Assembly: GCA_013215825.1 (NCBI GenBank)
Contig: JABSQN010000004.1
Location: 496,001-560,000 of the forward strand
Direction: 5' to 3'
Length of the DNA: 64,000 nt
From: Piscirickettsiaceae bacterium
GTDB lineage: Bacteria > Pseudomonadota > Gammaproteobacteria > Nitrosococcales > Methylophagaceae
The position numbers were made by a program, and so were the translations under genes. Under the pieces are notes generated by a model that saw nothing but the letters and a program-made list of their open reading frames with translations, did not search any database and was not told the DNA's origin. Shown here piece after piece: positions 10,035-18,524 of this stretch; position 1 is the stretch's first letter, and the number at the start of each line of letters is the position of its first letter.

Positions 10035-10775
10035 ATGGATATTTTAAGTATTGCCGGGCTACTCATTGGTTTTGGCGCTATTCTAGGCGGGCAGCACCTA
10101 GAAGGTGGTCACCTTAGCTCAATACTTAATAGTGTTGCATTTCTAATCGTAATGGGCGGCACCGTGGGCGCGGTTATGCTACAGACACCACTCAACACCT
10201 TTTTACGTTCTCTACAAATGCTTTCCTGGGTATTTATTCCTCCTAAGTTATCACCTGATGAGACTCTCGAAAAGATCATAGAGTGGAGTCAAATTGCGCG
10301 ACGAGAAGGCTTAATGCGACTTGAAGCAATTGCAGCCGATGAAGAAGATCTATTCATACAAAAGGGCTTACAGCTCATTGCAGATGGTTCGGAACCAGAA
10401 ATTGTTCGTGAAGTATTAGAAACTGATCTTGATCTGCAAGAAGGTCGTGATATCGAGGCTTCAAAAGTGTATGAAGCGCTCGGTGGTTACGCTCCAACTA
10501 TTGGTATTATCGGCGCAGTTATGGGACTTATCCATGTCATGGGTAATCTCGCTGATCCCGCATCACTCGGTTCAGGGATTGCCGTTGCCTTTATCGCCAC
10601 TATTTATGGCGTTACGTTTGCCAATCTACTTTTTCTACCGATTGCAGGTAAATTAAAAACATTGGTACTGCGTCGTAGTCGTTTACAAATGATGATAACC
10701 GAAGGTTTAATCAGTGTTGCTGCAGGTGATAATCCTCGAAATATTGAAAGCCGTTTACAAGCTTATCTTAATTAA
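10035..10775 (+). CDS. motC: MotC, flagellar motor stator protein (MotA/PomA family)
   Basis: This 246-residue MotA-type ion-channel subunit has four expected membrane segments, two near the N-terminus and two after residue 150. Between them lies a cytoplasmic loop with EEDLFIQKGLQLIADG. YEALGGYAPTIGIIGAVMGLIHVMGNL is the family signature before the third segment. It would form the stator with the next gene, motD, 8 bases downstream. In Pseudomonas this pair is called motC-motD and lies in the same cluster. A short gap after cheA replaces the usual cheB. Confidence 0.94.
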   Translation: MDILSIAGLLIGFGAILGGQHLEGGHLSSILNSVAFLIVMGGTVGAVMLQTPLNTFLRSLQMLSWVFIPPKLSPDETLEKIIEWSQIARREGLMRLEAIAADEEDLFIQKGLQLIADGSEPEIVREVLETDLDLQEGRDIEASKVYEALGGYAPTIGIIGAVMGLIHVMGNLADPASLGSGIAVAFIATIYGVTFANLLFLPIAGKLKTLVLRRSRLQMMITEGLISVAAGDNPRNIESRLQAYLN

Positions 10776-10783
10776 GATTAATT

Positions 10784-11653
10784 ATGGCACGTAGAAAAAG
10801 AGTTGAAGAACACGTAAACCACGAACGTTGGCTTGTTTCCTACGCTGACTTCATCACACTATTATTTGCCTTTTTTGTTGTTATGTATTCAATTTCATCG
10901 GTCAATGAGGGTAAATATCGCGTATTATCGAATACATTAGAAAATGTATTTTCAGAAGCCAAGCGTAGTAAAGAGCCTATACAGATAGGAGAGCTTAGCC
11001 GAGGTAATGGTGATGAAACCACACGACGTTCATCTGACATAGAAATTAATTTACTTGAACTCGCAAGAATAGAAACATACACCCCTCCTCCTGTTGACGA
11101 AGAAATTATTCAGACAATTGAAGAAATCTCACAACAACTAAATGACTCTCTTGCTGAACTAATTGAAAATGATGATGTATCCATTAAATATGGTGAAGAC
11201 TGGCTAGAATTAGAAATAAAATCAAAAGTACTCTTTGAAAGTGGCGAGTCCCGCTTAGAAGAAAGTGCTGAGCCAATTATGGCTGATATCGCTACCATCC
11301 TCAATGCCTATTCAAATCCAATTCAGGTTGAAGGCTTCACAGACAATGACCCCATAAACACGCCTAAATTTCCATCTAACTGGGAGTTATCTGCAGCGCG
11401 TGCGGCTAGTGTTGTACACTTGTTGGATATTTATGGCGTTGATTCAAGCCGAATGTCTGCAGTTGGTTATGGCGAATTTAAACCTATTACCGATAATTCT
11501 ACAAAAGAGGGACGTCAAAAGAATCGTCGTGTCGTACTTGTTGTACTGGGGAGCAATAATAACCTCCGAACTGCTGAAACATTCAAAAGTCCTCCCAAGA
11601 AAACGACATCCTCCTCTCCCCTCCCTGTTGCTATAACGCCTGAGAACCAATAA
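10784..11653 (+). CDS. motD: MotD, flagellar motor stator protein (MotB family)
   Basis: MotD is a 289-residue MotB-type stator subunit. Near the N-terminus the single membrane helix begins WLVSYADFITLLFAFFVVMY; D22 is the conserved ion-binding aspartate. The C-terminal OmpA-like domain anchors the stator to peptidoglycan (VEGFTDNDPI, WELSAARAASVVHLL, GRQKNRRVVLVV). The last 25 residues are a Ser/Pro-rich tail. The plus-strand operon continues after a 90-base gap to cheW. Confidence 0.95.
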   Translation: MARRKRVEEHVNHERWLVSYADFITLLFAFFVVMYSISSVNEGKYRVLSNTLENVFSEAKRSKEPIQIGELSRGNGDETTRRSSDIEINLLELARIETYTPPPVDEEIIQTIEEISQQLNDSLAELIENDDVSIKYGEDWLELEIKSKVLFESGESRLEESAEPIMADIATILNAYSNPIQVEGFTDNDPINTPKFPSNWELSAARAASVVHLLDIYGVDSSRMSAVGYGEFKPITDNSTKEGRQKNRRVVLVVLGSNNNLRTAETFKSPPKKTTSSSPLPVAITPENQ

Positions 11654-11743
11654 TAATGGCATGAACAGTGCATATAGTTAAGGCAGTAAAATGCATAATT
11701 TTGTAACCGTATTGTGTAGAATAATGTTAAGGACACATAAGAA

Positions 11744-12217
11744 ATGAGTGAATTAGATAACGAAGAAGACAATGATCCGGTATTACAGTGGGTCACTTAT
11801 CGCCTGGAAAATGAGACTTATGGCATCAATGTAATACAAGTACAAGAAGTTCTGCGAATCATTGAAATTACACCTGTTCCAGGTGCGCCTGAGTATGTAT
11901 TAGGTATAATAAACCTTCGTGGTAGCGTGGTAACTGTAATAGATACACGTCGTCGCTTTGGATTATCTTCCAAAGAAAGTGATGATTTCACACGTATTAT
12001 TGTTGCAGAAATCAACAATAATGTTATCGGCATGCTGGTTGATAGTGTCTCTGAAGTTGTTTACCTACACCAATCAGAAATCGATACCGCACCGACTGTT
12101 AATAGTGATGATAGCTCCCGATTTATTCAAGGTGTGACCAATCGTGAAGAAGGTTTACTCATTTTAGTTGATGTCAATAAGTTATTAACAGAAGAACTGT
12201 CATCCGATTTCTTTTAA
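11744..12217 (+). CDS. cheW: CheW, chemoreceptor coupling protein
   Basis: CheW couples chemoreceptors to CheA. The 157 residues form one CheW domain: QWVTYRLENETYGINVIQVQEVLR, then PVPGAPEYVLGIINLRGSVVTVIDTR, then GMLVDSVSEVV. A 90-base gap separates it from motD. The ParA-like and CheW-like (ParP) genes that often stand here in polar-flagellum clusters are absent. The start follows a purine-rich AAGGAC. Confidence 0.96.
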   Translation: MSELDNEEDNDPVLQWVTYRLENETYGINVIQVQEVLRIIEITPVPGAPEYVLGIINLRGSVVTVIDTRRRFGLSSKESDDFTRIIVAEINNNVIGMLVDSVSEVVYLHQSEIDTAPTVNSDDSSRFIQGVTNREEGLLILVDVNKLLTEELSSDFF

Positions 12218-12232
12218 CCCCAAGGTGATGCT

Positions 12233-12403
12233 ATGTCAGAGGAAATAAAGCCAACTCAAGCACTTACACCATCACCACTCGTGAAGTCATCACCTGATGA
12301 TGAACAGCGTAAACAAACAAAGAAAGAAGATGACCCCAAACAAGAAAATGATGACAATTCACCAAAACAGAAAAATAAAGGTTTATTTGATGAATATGTC
12401 TAA
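12233..12403 (+). CDS. small highly charged protein of unknown function
   Basis: This is a 56-residue frame that starts ATG-TCA-GAG 15 bases after cheW, preceded by AAGGTGATG. The protein is hydrophilic and probably disordered, rich in Lys, Asp, Glu, Gln and Pro, and ends with KGLFDEYV. I do not recognise a family. Its tight spacing between cheW and the DUF2802 gene, the ribosome-site-like upstream sequence and the conserved-looking hydrophobic C-terminus suggest a real operon member. The end motif could be a short docking peptide; that is inference. Confidence 0.6.
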   Translation: MSEEIKPTQALTPSPLVKSSPDDEQRKQTKKEDDPKQENDDNSPKQKNKGLFDEYV

Positions 12404-12433
12404 GAAAAATCAAATTAGAATGAGGTCAATATT

Positions 12434-12823
12434 ATGACATTACTATTTATTGCAGCGAGTAGCCTACTTTTAACATGTATTATCGCAAGTGCTTCTTATC
12501 GTCTTTATAAACTTAATCAATCACAAGCTAAAAGTATTACTAGTTTACAAAATCAATTATCAACACTTTGTGCCGGAGCTGTAGGCACTGACGAACGTAT
12601 TCTTCAGTTTGGCTTATTACTTAATCAATTAAAAGAATCTCAAAACACACTTAGTTTAAGTGTTCCAACACAGCATAATTACGACCATGCCATTCGCTTA
12701 GCGCGTAAAGGAGTTGATATTAACCAGCTAATTGATAATTGTAATTTAAGTGATGAAGAAGCGCATCTAATTGATAGATTACACGGTGCTAATAACGACG
12801 CAGTGAAGCAAGAATTACATTAA
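12434..12823 (+). CDS. DUF2802-type protein with one membrane helix
   Basis: This 129-residue protein has an N-terminal membrane helix (about residues 2-22), a short coiled-coil-like stretch, and a C-terminal part YDHAIRLARKGVDINQLIDNCNLSDEEAHLIDRLHG. That part resembles the DUF2802 family found at the end of polar-flagellum/chemotaxis clusters. Its role is unknown. The helix-turn-helix-like DINQLIDNCNLSDEEA is typical of the family. The last 4 bases overlap the end of the convergent GGDEF-EAL gene. Confidence 0.75.
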   Translation: MTLLFIAASSLLLTCIIASASYRLYKLNQSQAKSITSLQNQLSTLCAGAVGTDERILQFGLLLNQLKESQNTLSLSVPTQHNYDHAIRLARKGVDINQLIDNCNLSDEEAHLIDRLHGANNDAVKQELH

Positions 12824-14658
12824 GAAGGTACTTTTGACTGAGGTTTCCCGATTAAGAATCCTTGAATATAATCAATGCCATACTCTTTTAACAAATCCAT
12901 TGTACTTTGCTGTTCAACAAATTCAGCCACTGTTTTTTTACCTAAACTATGTGCAATATCAATCATCGATTTCACTAATAATTGATCAACAGGATCATTT
13001 TCTAGATCAGTAATAAAGCCACCATCAATTTTCAAAATATCGACGGGAAAATGCTTCAAATAACTGTATGAGTTAAACCCTGCACCAAAATCATCTAGAG
13101 CAAAACCACATCCTAGCGAGCGTAATTCTTTGACCACTTTTTTAGTTTGTTCAAAATTTGAAATTGCCGATGTTTCTGTTATTTCAAAAATAATCCGACT
13201 TGGCTCAACACTTGTTTCAATTAATTTCTTTTCTACTAAAGGATATAATTTATGATCAAGAAAAATATTACTCGATAAATTAATTGCCAAGGATATATGC
13301 TTAGGCATGGTGCGCATTAAATCAAAAGCATGATTAACAACCCATAAATCAATTTGTTGGATTAGCCCCATCGCTTCTGCGACAGGAATAAAATCGTTTG
13401 GATAATATAAGGTATTATTTTCACCTTTCATCCTAATCAAACATTCGTAGTGGCTAACTTGATTCGTTTTTACATCATGAATAGGTTGAAATTCCAGTAA
13501 GAAATTTTCTTGTTTTAATGCGGTTCTTATTTTGGGTGCCCACTCCACATTATGACGCAACACATCCATTTCTTGATCATCTGAATTATAGAGATGAACT
13601 CGATTTCGGCCTCGCTCTTGTGCGGTGTAACACGCTTGATTCGCATGCGCCAAGATATCACCGGCTATTATTCCTCTATCTGCAGAAATAAACTTAACTC
13701 CGATACTGATGGACAAATGATACTGACTTTCCTGATGCTCAAAGCTATAACCATCAAACATTGAACGTAGCTCCTCAGCTTTTTCCATTGCTTGCTGTTC
13801 ATCAATATTATCTATTAATACTGCAAATTCATCTGAGCCTATTCGTACCAAGGTATCTTGCGGAGAAAATGCACTTCGTAAGGAATTTGCCACTTTAATT
13901 AACACAGCATCGCCAACAGCATGACCTTCAGCATCATTCAATACTTTGAAGCGATCTAAATCAATATAAAATAATACACTTGTCGTCTTAAAGTTTTGTA
14001 TTTGTATCAAACTTACATCTATTGCTTGCTCTAGTTTTCGACGGTTAGATAAGCCTGTTAAGTCATCATGATCAACAGAAAACTGTAATCGCGCTTCCAT
14101 TACTTTTAATTGTGCAAGCTCATCTTCAAGTTGTATTTGCCGCTGAGCAACAATGTCCCGTTCTTTCTTCACGGCTAATGCAGTCATTACCGAAGGAGGA
14201 AATGATTCCGCAGTCAGCGGATGATATAACAAGGTTGTCACACCATGTCCTAGATCAGTTAATACTTGAGCATGATCCCACTGTGATTCTTCAGTTAATG
14301 AAATAATGGGTATCAGCTGCCACTCATCAAACTGGTCTAATACTGAGCGAAGTTCCCGACTCGTCATCCCACTCAGGCTACTTTCTATTAAAATTAAATC
14401 AATATCACAGATATCATCTTTAATGCCTTGGCGAAGATGTTGTATAACACCAGAAGATTCATTAGCCGTTAAAATATTAGAAAACCCACTGATCTCAAGC
14501 ATGGTCTTCATAAACGTAATATTAGATACTTTAGGACCCGCTATTATAATTTTTGAGTCAAGCAGCCCCTCAACATCCGATCCCATCACGGGCTCAGCAT
14601 GTTGCCGAGGTAATAATTTCACCCCATTTTCTCTGCTTTTTTTACTTAAAACTGCCAC
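12820..14658 (-). CDS. Degenerate receiver-GGDEF-EAL protein (cyclic-di-GMP metabolism)
   Basis: The 612 residues hold a receiver-like domain (about 35-155), a GGDEF domain (195-360) and an EAL domain (375-610), with no membrane segments. The receiver has lost its phospho-acceptor: E92 stands where Asp is expected and the C-terminal KP is HP (146-147). The GGDEF signature reads G274-S-D-E-F, so cyclase activity is doubtful. The EAL domain keeps E405 (ECLIRM), EITET, LDDFGAGF and LKIDGGFI, so phosphodiesterase activity is plausible. It runs opposite to the chemotaxis operon and probably acts on motility; that is inference. Confidence 0.92.
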   Translation of the reverse strand: MAVLSKKSRENGVKLLPRQHAEPVMGSDVEGLLDSKIIIAGPKVSNITFMKTMLEISGFSNILTANESSGVIQHLRQGIKDDICDIDLILIESSLSGMTSRELRSVLDQFDEWQLIPIISLTEESQWDHAQVLTDLGHGVTTLLYHPLTAESFPPSVMTALAVKKERDIVAQRQIQLEDELAQLKVMEARLQFSVDHDDLTGLSNRRKLEQAIDVSLIQIQNFKTTSVLFYIDLDRFKVLNDAEGHAVGDAVLIKVANSLRSAFSPQDTLVRIGSDEFAVLIDNIDEQQAMEKAEELRSMFDGYSFEHQESQYHLSISIGVKFISADRGIIAGDILAHANQACYTAQERGRNRVHLYNSDDQEMDVLRHNVEWAPKIRTALKQENFLLEFQPIHDVKTNQVSHYECLIRMKGENNTLYYPNDFIPVAEAMGLIQQIDLWVVNHAFDLMRTMPKHISLAINLSSNIFLDHKLYPLVEKKLIETSVEPSRIIFEITETSAISNFEQTKKVVKELRSLGCGFALDDFGAGFNSYSYLKHFPVDILKIDGGFITDLENDPVDQLLVKSMIDIAHSLGKKTVAEFVEQQSTMDLLKEYGIDYIQGFLIGKPQSKVPS

Positions 14659-14818
14659 AACGTTATATTATTACGTCCAATATTCTTACGTATGAGGATA
14701 TGACAGTATATCTTTTGTTTATAAAAATCAACACTTAATGAAGATATTGTAATGCTAATTATAATGTGTTGTATTTTTGACACTAGGAAGTTATCTTATC
14801 CAAGTAAGGCTGCGACCT

Positions 14819-15106
14819 TTATTCGTCATTATTTTTATCTTTAATAACAGGTACTTTGCCTGAAACAAGGTAGGCATAAGCAATTACTTCCGCAATCACT
14901 CTATACAAAACTGGCGGGATCTCTTCTCCCAAGTCTAATTCACTTAATAAGGCTGCCATCATGCTATCTTCCCGCAACGGAACACCATGTTGTCGAGCAA
15001 TTCGAATGATCTCTTCCGCAAGTTCACCTTCACCTGAAGCCGTTACAATCGGTGCATTTTCACCGTCATATTGCAATGCAATAGCGCGAAGTGGTTGATT
15101 ACTCAT
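14819..15106 (-). CDS. Stand-alone FlhB C-terminal-domain-like protein
   Basis: This 95-residue protein matches the cytoplasmic domain of FlhB after the cleavage site: an ALQYDGENAPIVTASGEG start, IARQHGVPLREDSMMAALL and LDLGEEIPPVLYRVIAEVIAYAY. It has no membrane part and no NPTH. Such FhlB proteins are known beside fliK-like genes and can stand in for the cleaved C-terminal piece of FlhB. It overlaps the upstream FliK-like gene by 4 bases (same strand), so the two are probably co-translated and take part in the export substrate switch. Confidence 0.9.
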   Translation of the reverse strand: MSNQPLRAIALQYDGENAPIVTASGEGELAEEIIRIARQHGVPLREDSMMAALLSELDLGEEIPPVLYRVIAEVIAYAYLVSGKVPVIKDKNNDE

Positions 15107-16575
15107 ACCGATATGTCCACTAAAGAATTATCGGTCTCAACATAACTTTCTGTCAATATGCGTTTAGATATCTCACCACAAGCACAACTAAGATGGCTGA
15201 CCGATATTGTCAATTTATCCAGTGCTTGCTGTAATACGGGCAAATGCTCTTCTAATAGTTCCGCACTGGCTTCTCGTTCAGCACGAACTACAATTTTCAC
15301 ATCATCGCTATGCATAGTTACTGTTGCTTGCACCGGCCCTAAATTTTGCGTATCTAAACGTAATTTCACACTCCAAATATCACCCTCATCGGATTCGGAT
15401 TGTTTTTTGTGCTGATCAATTTGTATCTGCATAATATCAACACCAGATTTATCTTTGAGAGGTAGATCTAATAACCAACTTGCAGTCACTAATGCATCGG
15501 GCTCTTTCAACATCGTCAACTGATTAAATTGTAGTTTGTTATGTACCCCTTCAGTCTCCCTCAATAAGCTTTGTAATATTAATAGTTCAGGAGGACTATT
15601 TCTGGCTTGCTCTGTAAAACCTTTTTGGCCTAATAATTGAGCAATCATCATTGCTTGCGATGACGATGTTAACGGTGTTATTGGTAATGGTGACTTAGCA
15701 TTAGTACCTGATAATGATATCGATTTTTTGGCTATTTCAGACTCTAATACCTGCAATAATTTTAATAAATTAGATTTAAAGTCTCTAATAGCTAACTCAG
15801 GTCTTGTTATTAATTGTTTTTCTGTAAAAGATCCTGAATGTTGCAATGCCTGTTTAAGAATCTGAGGTTTATTAACTGCACTTTTATCAACTATATTTTG
15901 TAATAACTGATTTCCTTCATGCTTCACCGTATCAGGAATATTGCCAATCTTTAATGCATCAACTAAACGGCTTATCTTCGGCATGTTAGGTAATTGCGGC
16001 AGTAGTTGTCGAATTCGCTCTAATACAATCTGCTCTCGTAGTTTCGGTTCTGATACCAACTGAATCGCTAAAGGTTTTACACTAACAATATTCATTACTA
16101 ATTTATCAGTGAGCTTAGGCGATTTGGCTAATTGGGACACGTCAATATCAAATATCTGTGGCACAGCTTGAGTTTGAGCGACTCTTGCTGAATTTGGTTT
16201 AGCCTCAACAAGCAATCGATTTTCTGTCAACACTTTTATGACTTCAACCGCTATTTGTTGCCCAACTTTCAATGGTATTGGTGCTAATGGCTTAACGATA
16301 GCTTGCGCATCTGAAGTGGATACGACTAATTTAAGTGCTATTTTATTGCCTAATTGAATCACTTCAAGTTGTACTATATCGCCTTGCTTTAAGGAGGTTG
16401 GGCTACGGATCTCCATCAAACTATCTGTCACTTTTAAGGTGACTATTTGCGCGGCTTGAGCAGAAGTCATAACAATAGCATCAATACGTTGGCCTACAGA
16501 CAATCCAGCCAGTAATTGATTCGGAATATCATTTACCACCATCAAGGTATTCTGTATTGACTGCTGAATAAGCAT
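15103..16575 (-). CDS. fliK: FliK-type flagellar hook-length control protein
   Basis: This soluble 490-residue protein is rich in Gln, Leu, Lys and Val. Its C-terminal part (about residues 390-475) matches the FliK C-domain: DIWSVKLRLDTQNLGPVQATV, then VRAEREASAELLEEHLPVLQQAL. FliK measures the hook and triggers FlhB switching. Its pairing with the FlhB-C-like gene supports this role. It lies outside the main fli operon, on the opposite strand, so another fliK might exist next to fliL/M elsewhere. The gene is divergent from the pentapeptide gene. Confidence 0.8.
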   Translation of the reverse strand: MLIQQSIQNTLMVVNDIPNQLLAGLSVGQRIDAIVMTSAQAAQIVTLKVTDSLMEIRSPTSLKQGDIVQLEVIQLGNKIALKLVVSTSDAQAIVKPLAPIPLKVGQQIAVEVIKVLTENRLLVEAKPNSARVAQTQAVPQIFDIDVSQLAKSPKLTDKLVMNIVSVKPLAIQLVSEPKLREQIVLERIRQLLPQLPNMPKISRLVDALKIGNIPDTVKHEGNQLLQNIVDKSAVNKPQILKQALQHSGSFTEKQLITRPELAIRDFKSNLLKLLQVLESEIAKKSISLSGTNAKSPLPITPLTSSSQAMMIAQLLGQKGFTEQARNSPPELLILQSLLRETEGVHNKLQFNQLTMLKEPDALVTASWLLDLPLKDKSGVDIMQIQIDQHKKQSESDEGDIWSVKLRLDTQNLGPVQATVTMHSDDVKIVVRAEREASAELLEEHLPVLQQALDKLTISVSHLSCACGEISKRILTESYVETDNSLVDISV

Positions 16576-16631
16576 TACACACCCACTTTCATTAACACAG
16601 TGCTAGTATAACAAGCTCTTAGCTCGCTTAG

Positions 16632-17522
16632 ATGAAGCATATGGAAAATAAAAATATACTTTGGTACAGTCGTTGTGATGGGGTCATTAAAGGCCCATTT
16701 ACAGGTGCGATCATAAGGAAAAATCTTATTATTGGCCGCCTTTCTATGCACCATGAAGTTAGTCATGATCAGAAAAACTGGCAACAACTGCAATTCCTAA
16801 CAAGTTTACACCCCGATGTTAGTGGCCAGGTTATGGAAAAGACTAAAATAAATTTAGATGAACGTAATGGTTATGACCGACGAGATTTAGATACAAGTGA
16901 AACAAAAAATCCTGAAAATCTAAGAGAAGGCACAGAACGCCGTCTTCCTGAAAATGAAAGGACCCTTCATCGACGCCAACTTCACACTCAATTATTAAAA
17001 AAGATTCGTGATAAACATCAACAGATTTTGTTACCTTTTCTTGTTGTTTTTCTAAGTTTAATTATTATTGCAGTAATTGCAATCTTATCACCTCAACAAC
17101 AGCCCAAGCCTTTAGCTGACTGCTCTAGCCATGCTACTCCTCATGTAAATTGGAGTAATTGCTTAAAACCTAATATCAATTTACATGGAAAAGATTTAAC
17201 AAATGCACGGCTAGCAAATAGTCACCTTGCAGGCGCTAACTTTACACAAGCACTGTTAAATTATGCCGATCTGAGTTATGTTGATTTACAACGTTCTATA
17301 CTTAATGGCACGCAATTAAATCATGCAAACCTGATGGGAGCTAACCTTAAAAATGCGAACTTAAACAATGCCAATCTAAGTAATGCCAATTTATCATATG
17401 CAGATTTAACGGGAGCCAACTTAATAGGCAGCAATTTAGATAATGCACGATTTGATCATGCTATTTGGACCTCGGGACAACGCTGTGCACCACAATCCAT
17501 TGGAAAATGTATTATTCGCTAA
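16632..17522 (+). CDS. Membrane-anchored pentapeptide-repeat protein with GYF_2-like N-domain
   Basis: The 296 residues have three parts. Residues 8-60 (WYSRCDGVIKGPF, WQQLQFL) resemble the GYF_2 type of small bacterial domain. A membrane helix spans 132-152. Residues about 185-280 are nearly perfect A(N/D)LXX pentapeptide repeats, which fold as a square right-handed helix. Between the first domain and the helix is a very charged Arg/Glu-rich stretch. No enzymatic motif is seen. A second ATG at 16641 could be the start. The gene is divergent from fliK and converges on the YjdF-type gene, overlapping it by 11 bases. Confidence 0.8.
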   Translation: MKHMENKNILWYSRCDGVIKGPFTGAIIRKNLIIGRLSMHHEVSHDQKNWQQLQFLTSLHPDVSGQVMEKTKINLDERNGYDRRDLDTSETKNPENLREGTERRLPENERTLHRRQLHTQLLKKIRDKHQQILLPFLVVFLSLIIIAVIAILSPQQQPKPLADCSSHATPHVNWSNCLKPNINLHGKDLTNARLANSHLAGANFTQALLNYADLSYVDLQRSILNGTQLNHANLMGANLKNANLNNANLSNANLSYADLTGANLIGSNLDNARFDHAIWTSGQRCAPQSIGKCIIR

Positions 17523-18132
17523 TCTTCTTTAGTTGGTGATCATGTATTCGACTCAATGAGCATTGTGCAAAAATACTGCCCAGTAATGCTAAAAACATAT
17601 CCCATTGAGTATCCCATTGATCACCTTGCGTGCCTAAAAAAGCTTCTGCTGCTTGCTCATTAATTACCGCAACCCACCATTCAATAAGCTCATAAAAAGC
17701 ACTAATTGCCAAGCTTATTGCGCATGCCAAGAAGAATAACCACTTACCACGCTGTAATGGAGATGTTCGTAATAATAACTCTCGCCCAACAATAGCAGGT
17801 ACCACACCCTGCATAAAATGTCCTAAACGATCATAATGATTACGTGCCAAATCAAATTCTATTTGTATCCAATTAAATAATGGATTTTCAGCATAAGTGT
17901 AATAACCACCGATGATCAAAATAAAACTAAATATAGCTAATAAACGATAGCTTAATAATGTTAATGGCAAGTGAATATGTGTTTTTAATAACACCACTAA
18001 ACCAATCATCACCGGAATCGTTTCTAATAACCATGTTAAACGATCGGCAACAGGATCAATACCAGAGATAACTAAACTTATAATTAGCAGAAAAAACCAG
18101 AACTTTTCCTCTGTTATCTGCATTATCGTCAC
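17512..18132 (-). CDS. YjdF/DUF2238-type inner-membrane protein
   Basis: A 206-residue integral membrane protein with about five to six hydrophobic segments. The stretches HYDRLGHFMQGVVPAIVGREL, FYELIEWWVAV, GTQGDQWDTQWDMFLALLG and the conserved acidic and histidine residues are the hallmark of the DUF2238 (E. coli YjdF) family. The function of the family is unknown. The gene begins directly next to apaG with no gap and probably shares its transcript. Confidence 0.85.
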   Translation of the reverse strand: MTIMQITEEKFWFFLLIISLVISGIDPVADRLTWLLETIPVMIGLVVLLKTHIHLPLTLLSYRLLAIFSFILIIGGYYTYAENPLFNWIQIEFDLARNHYDRLGHFMQGVVPAIVGRELLLRTSPLQRGKWLFFLACAISLAISAFYELIEWWVAVINEQAAEAFLGTQGDQWDTQWDMFLALLGSIFAQCSLSRIHDHQLKKISE

Positions 18133-18516
18133 TTAATGAAGCGACCTCGGTGCGGCAAGACTAAATGCGGGTATATCTACTTCAAACCGCTCTCCAGAAT
18201 CTGTAATCATCGTATAGTGCCCTTGCATCATACCCACCGGCGTATCAAGCATTGCAGCGCTGGTATAAGTAAACTCTTGTTCCGGCAATAAATGAGGATG
18301 AACGCCAATAACGCCATCGCCTTCCACTTCTTGTTCATGACCATTACCACCCGTTATTTTCCAATAACGGGATAATAATCGGGCCGCCTTATCACCCGAA
18401 TTCTTTATGGTAATTTTATAGGAAAATATATAACGTTCCTTTGACGGATCGGATTCATGCTCAAGATAATTAGCCTCAACATTCACCGCAATATTATTTG
18501 TTTTTTCAATACTCAT
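18133..18516 (-). CDS. apaG: ApaG
   Basis: The 127-residue protein is ApaG, a fibronectin-III-like beta-sandwich. The sequence YIFSYKITIKNSGDKAARLLSRYWKITGGNG, with its VEGDGVIGVHPHLLPEQEFTYTSAA, MQGHYTM and FEVDIPAFSLAAP continuations, is characteristic. Its exact role is not established, although it is classically linked to the ksgA-apaH region. Here it is separated from those genes and lies between a DUF2238 membrane gene and glucokinase. Confidence 0.95.
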   Translation of the reverse strand: MSIEKTNNIAVNVEANYLEHESDPSKERYIFSYKITIKNSGDKAARLLSRYWKITGGNGHEQEVEGDGVIGVHPHLLPEQEFTYTSAAMLDTPVGMMQGHYTMITDSGERFEVDIPAFSLAAPRSLH

Positions 18517-18524
18517 AGGTTTTA

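Noticed and set aside
16575-16793. Minus-strand 72-residue frame over the pentapeptide gene start
   Set aside because: It overlaps the pentapeptide gene, has no motif and is explained as a shadow frame.
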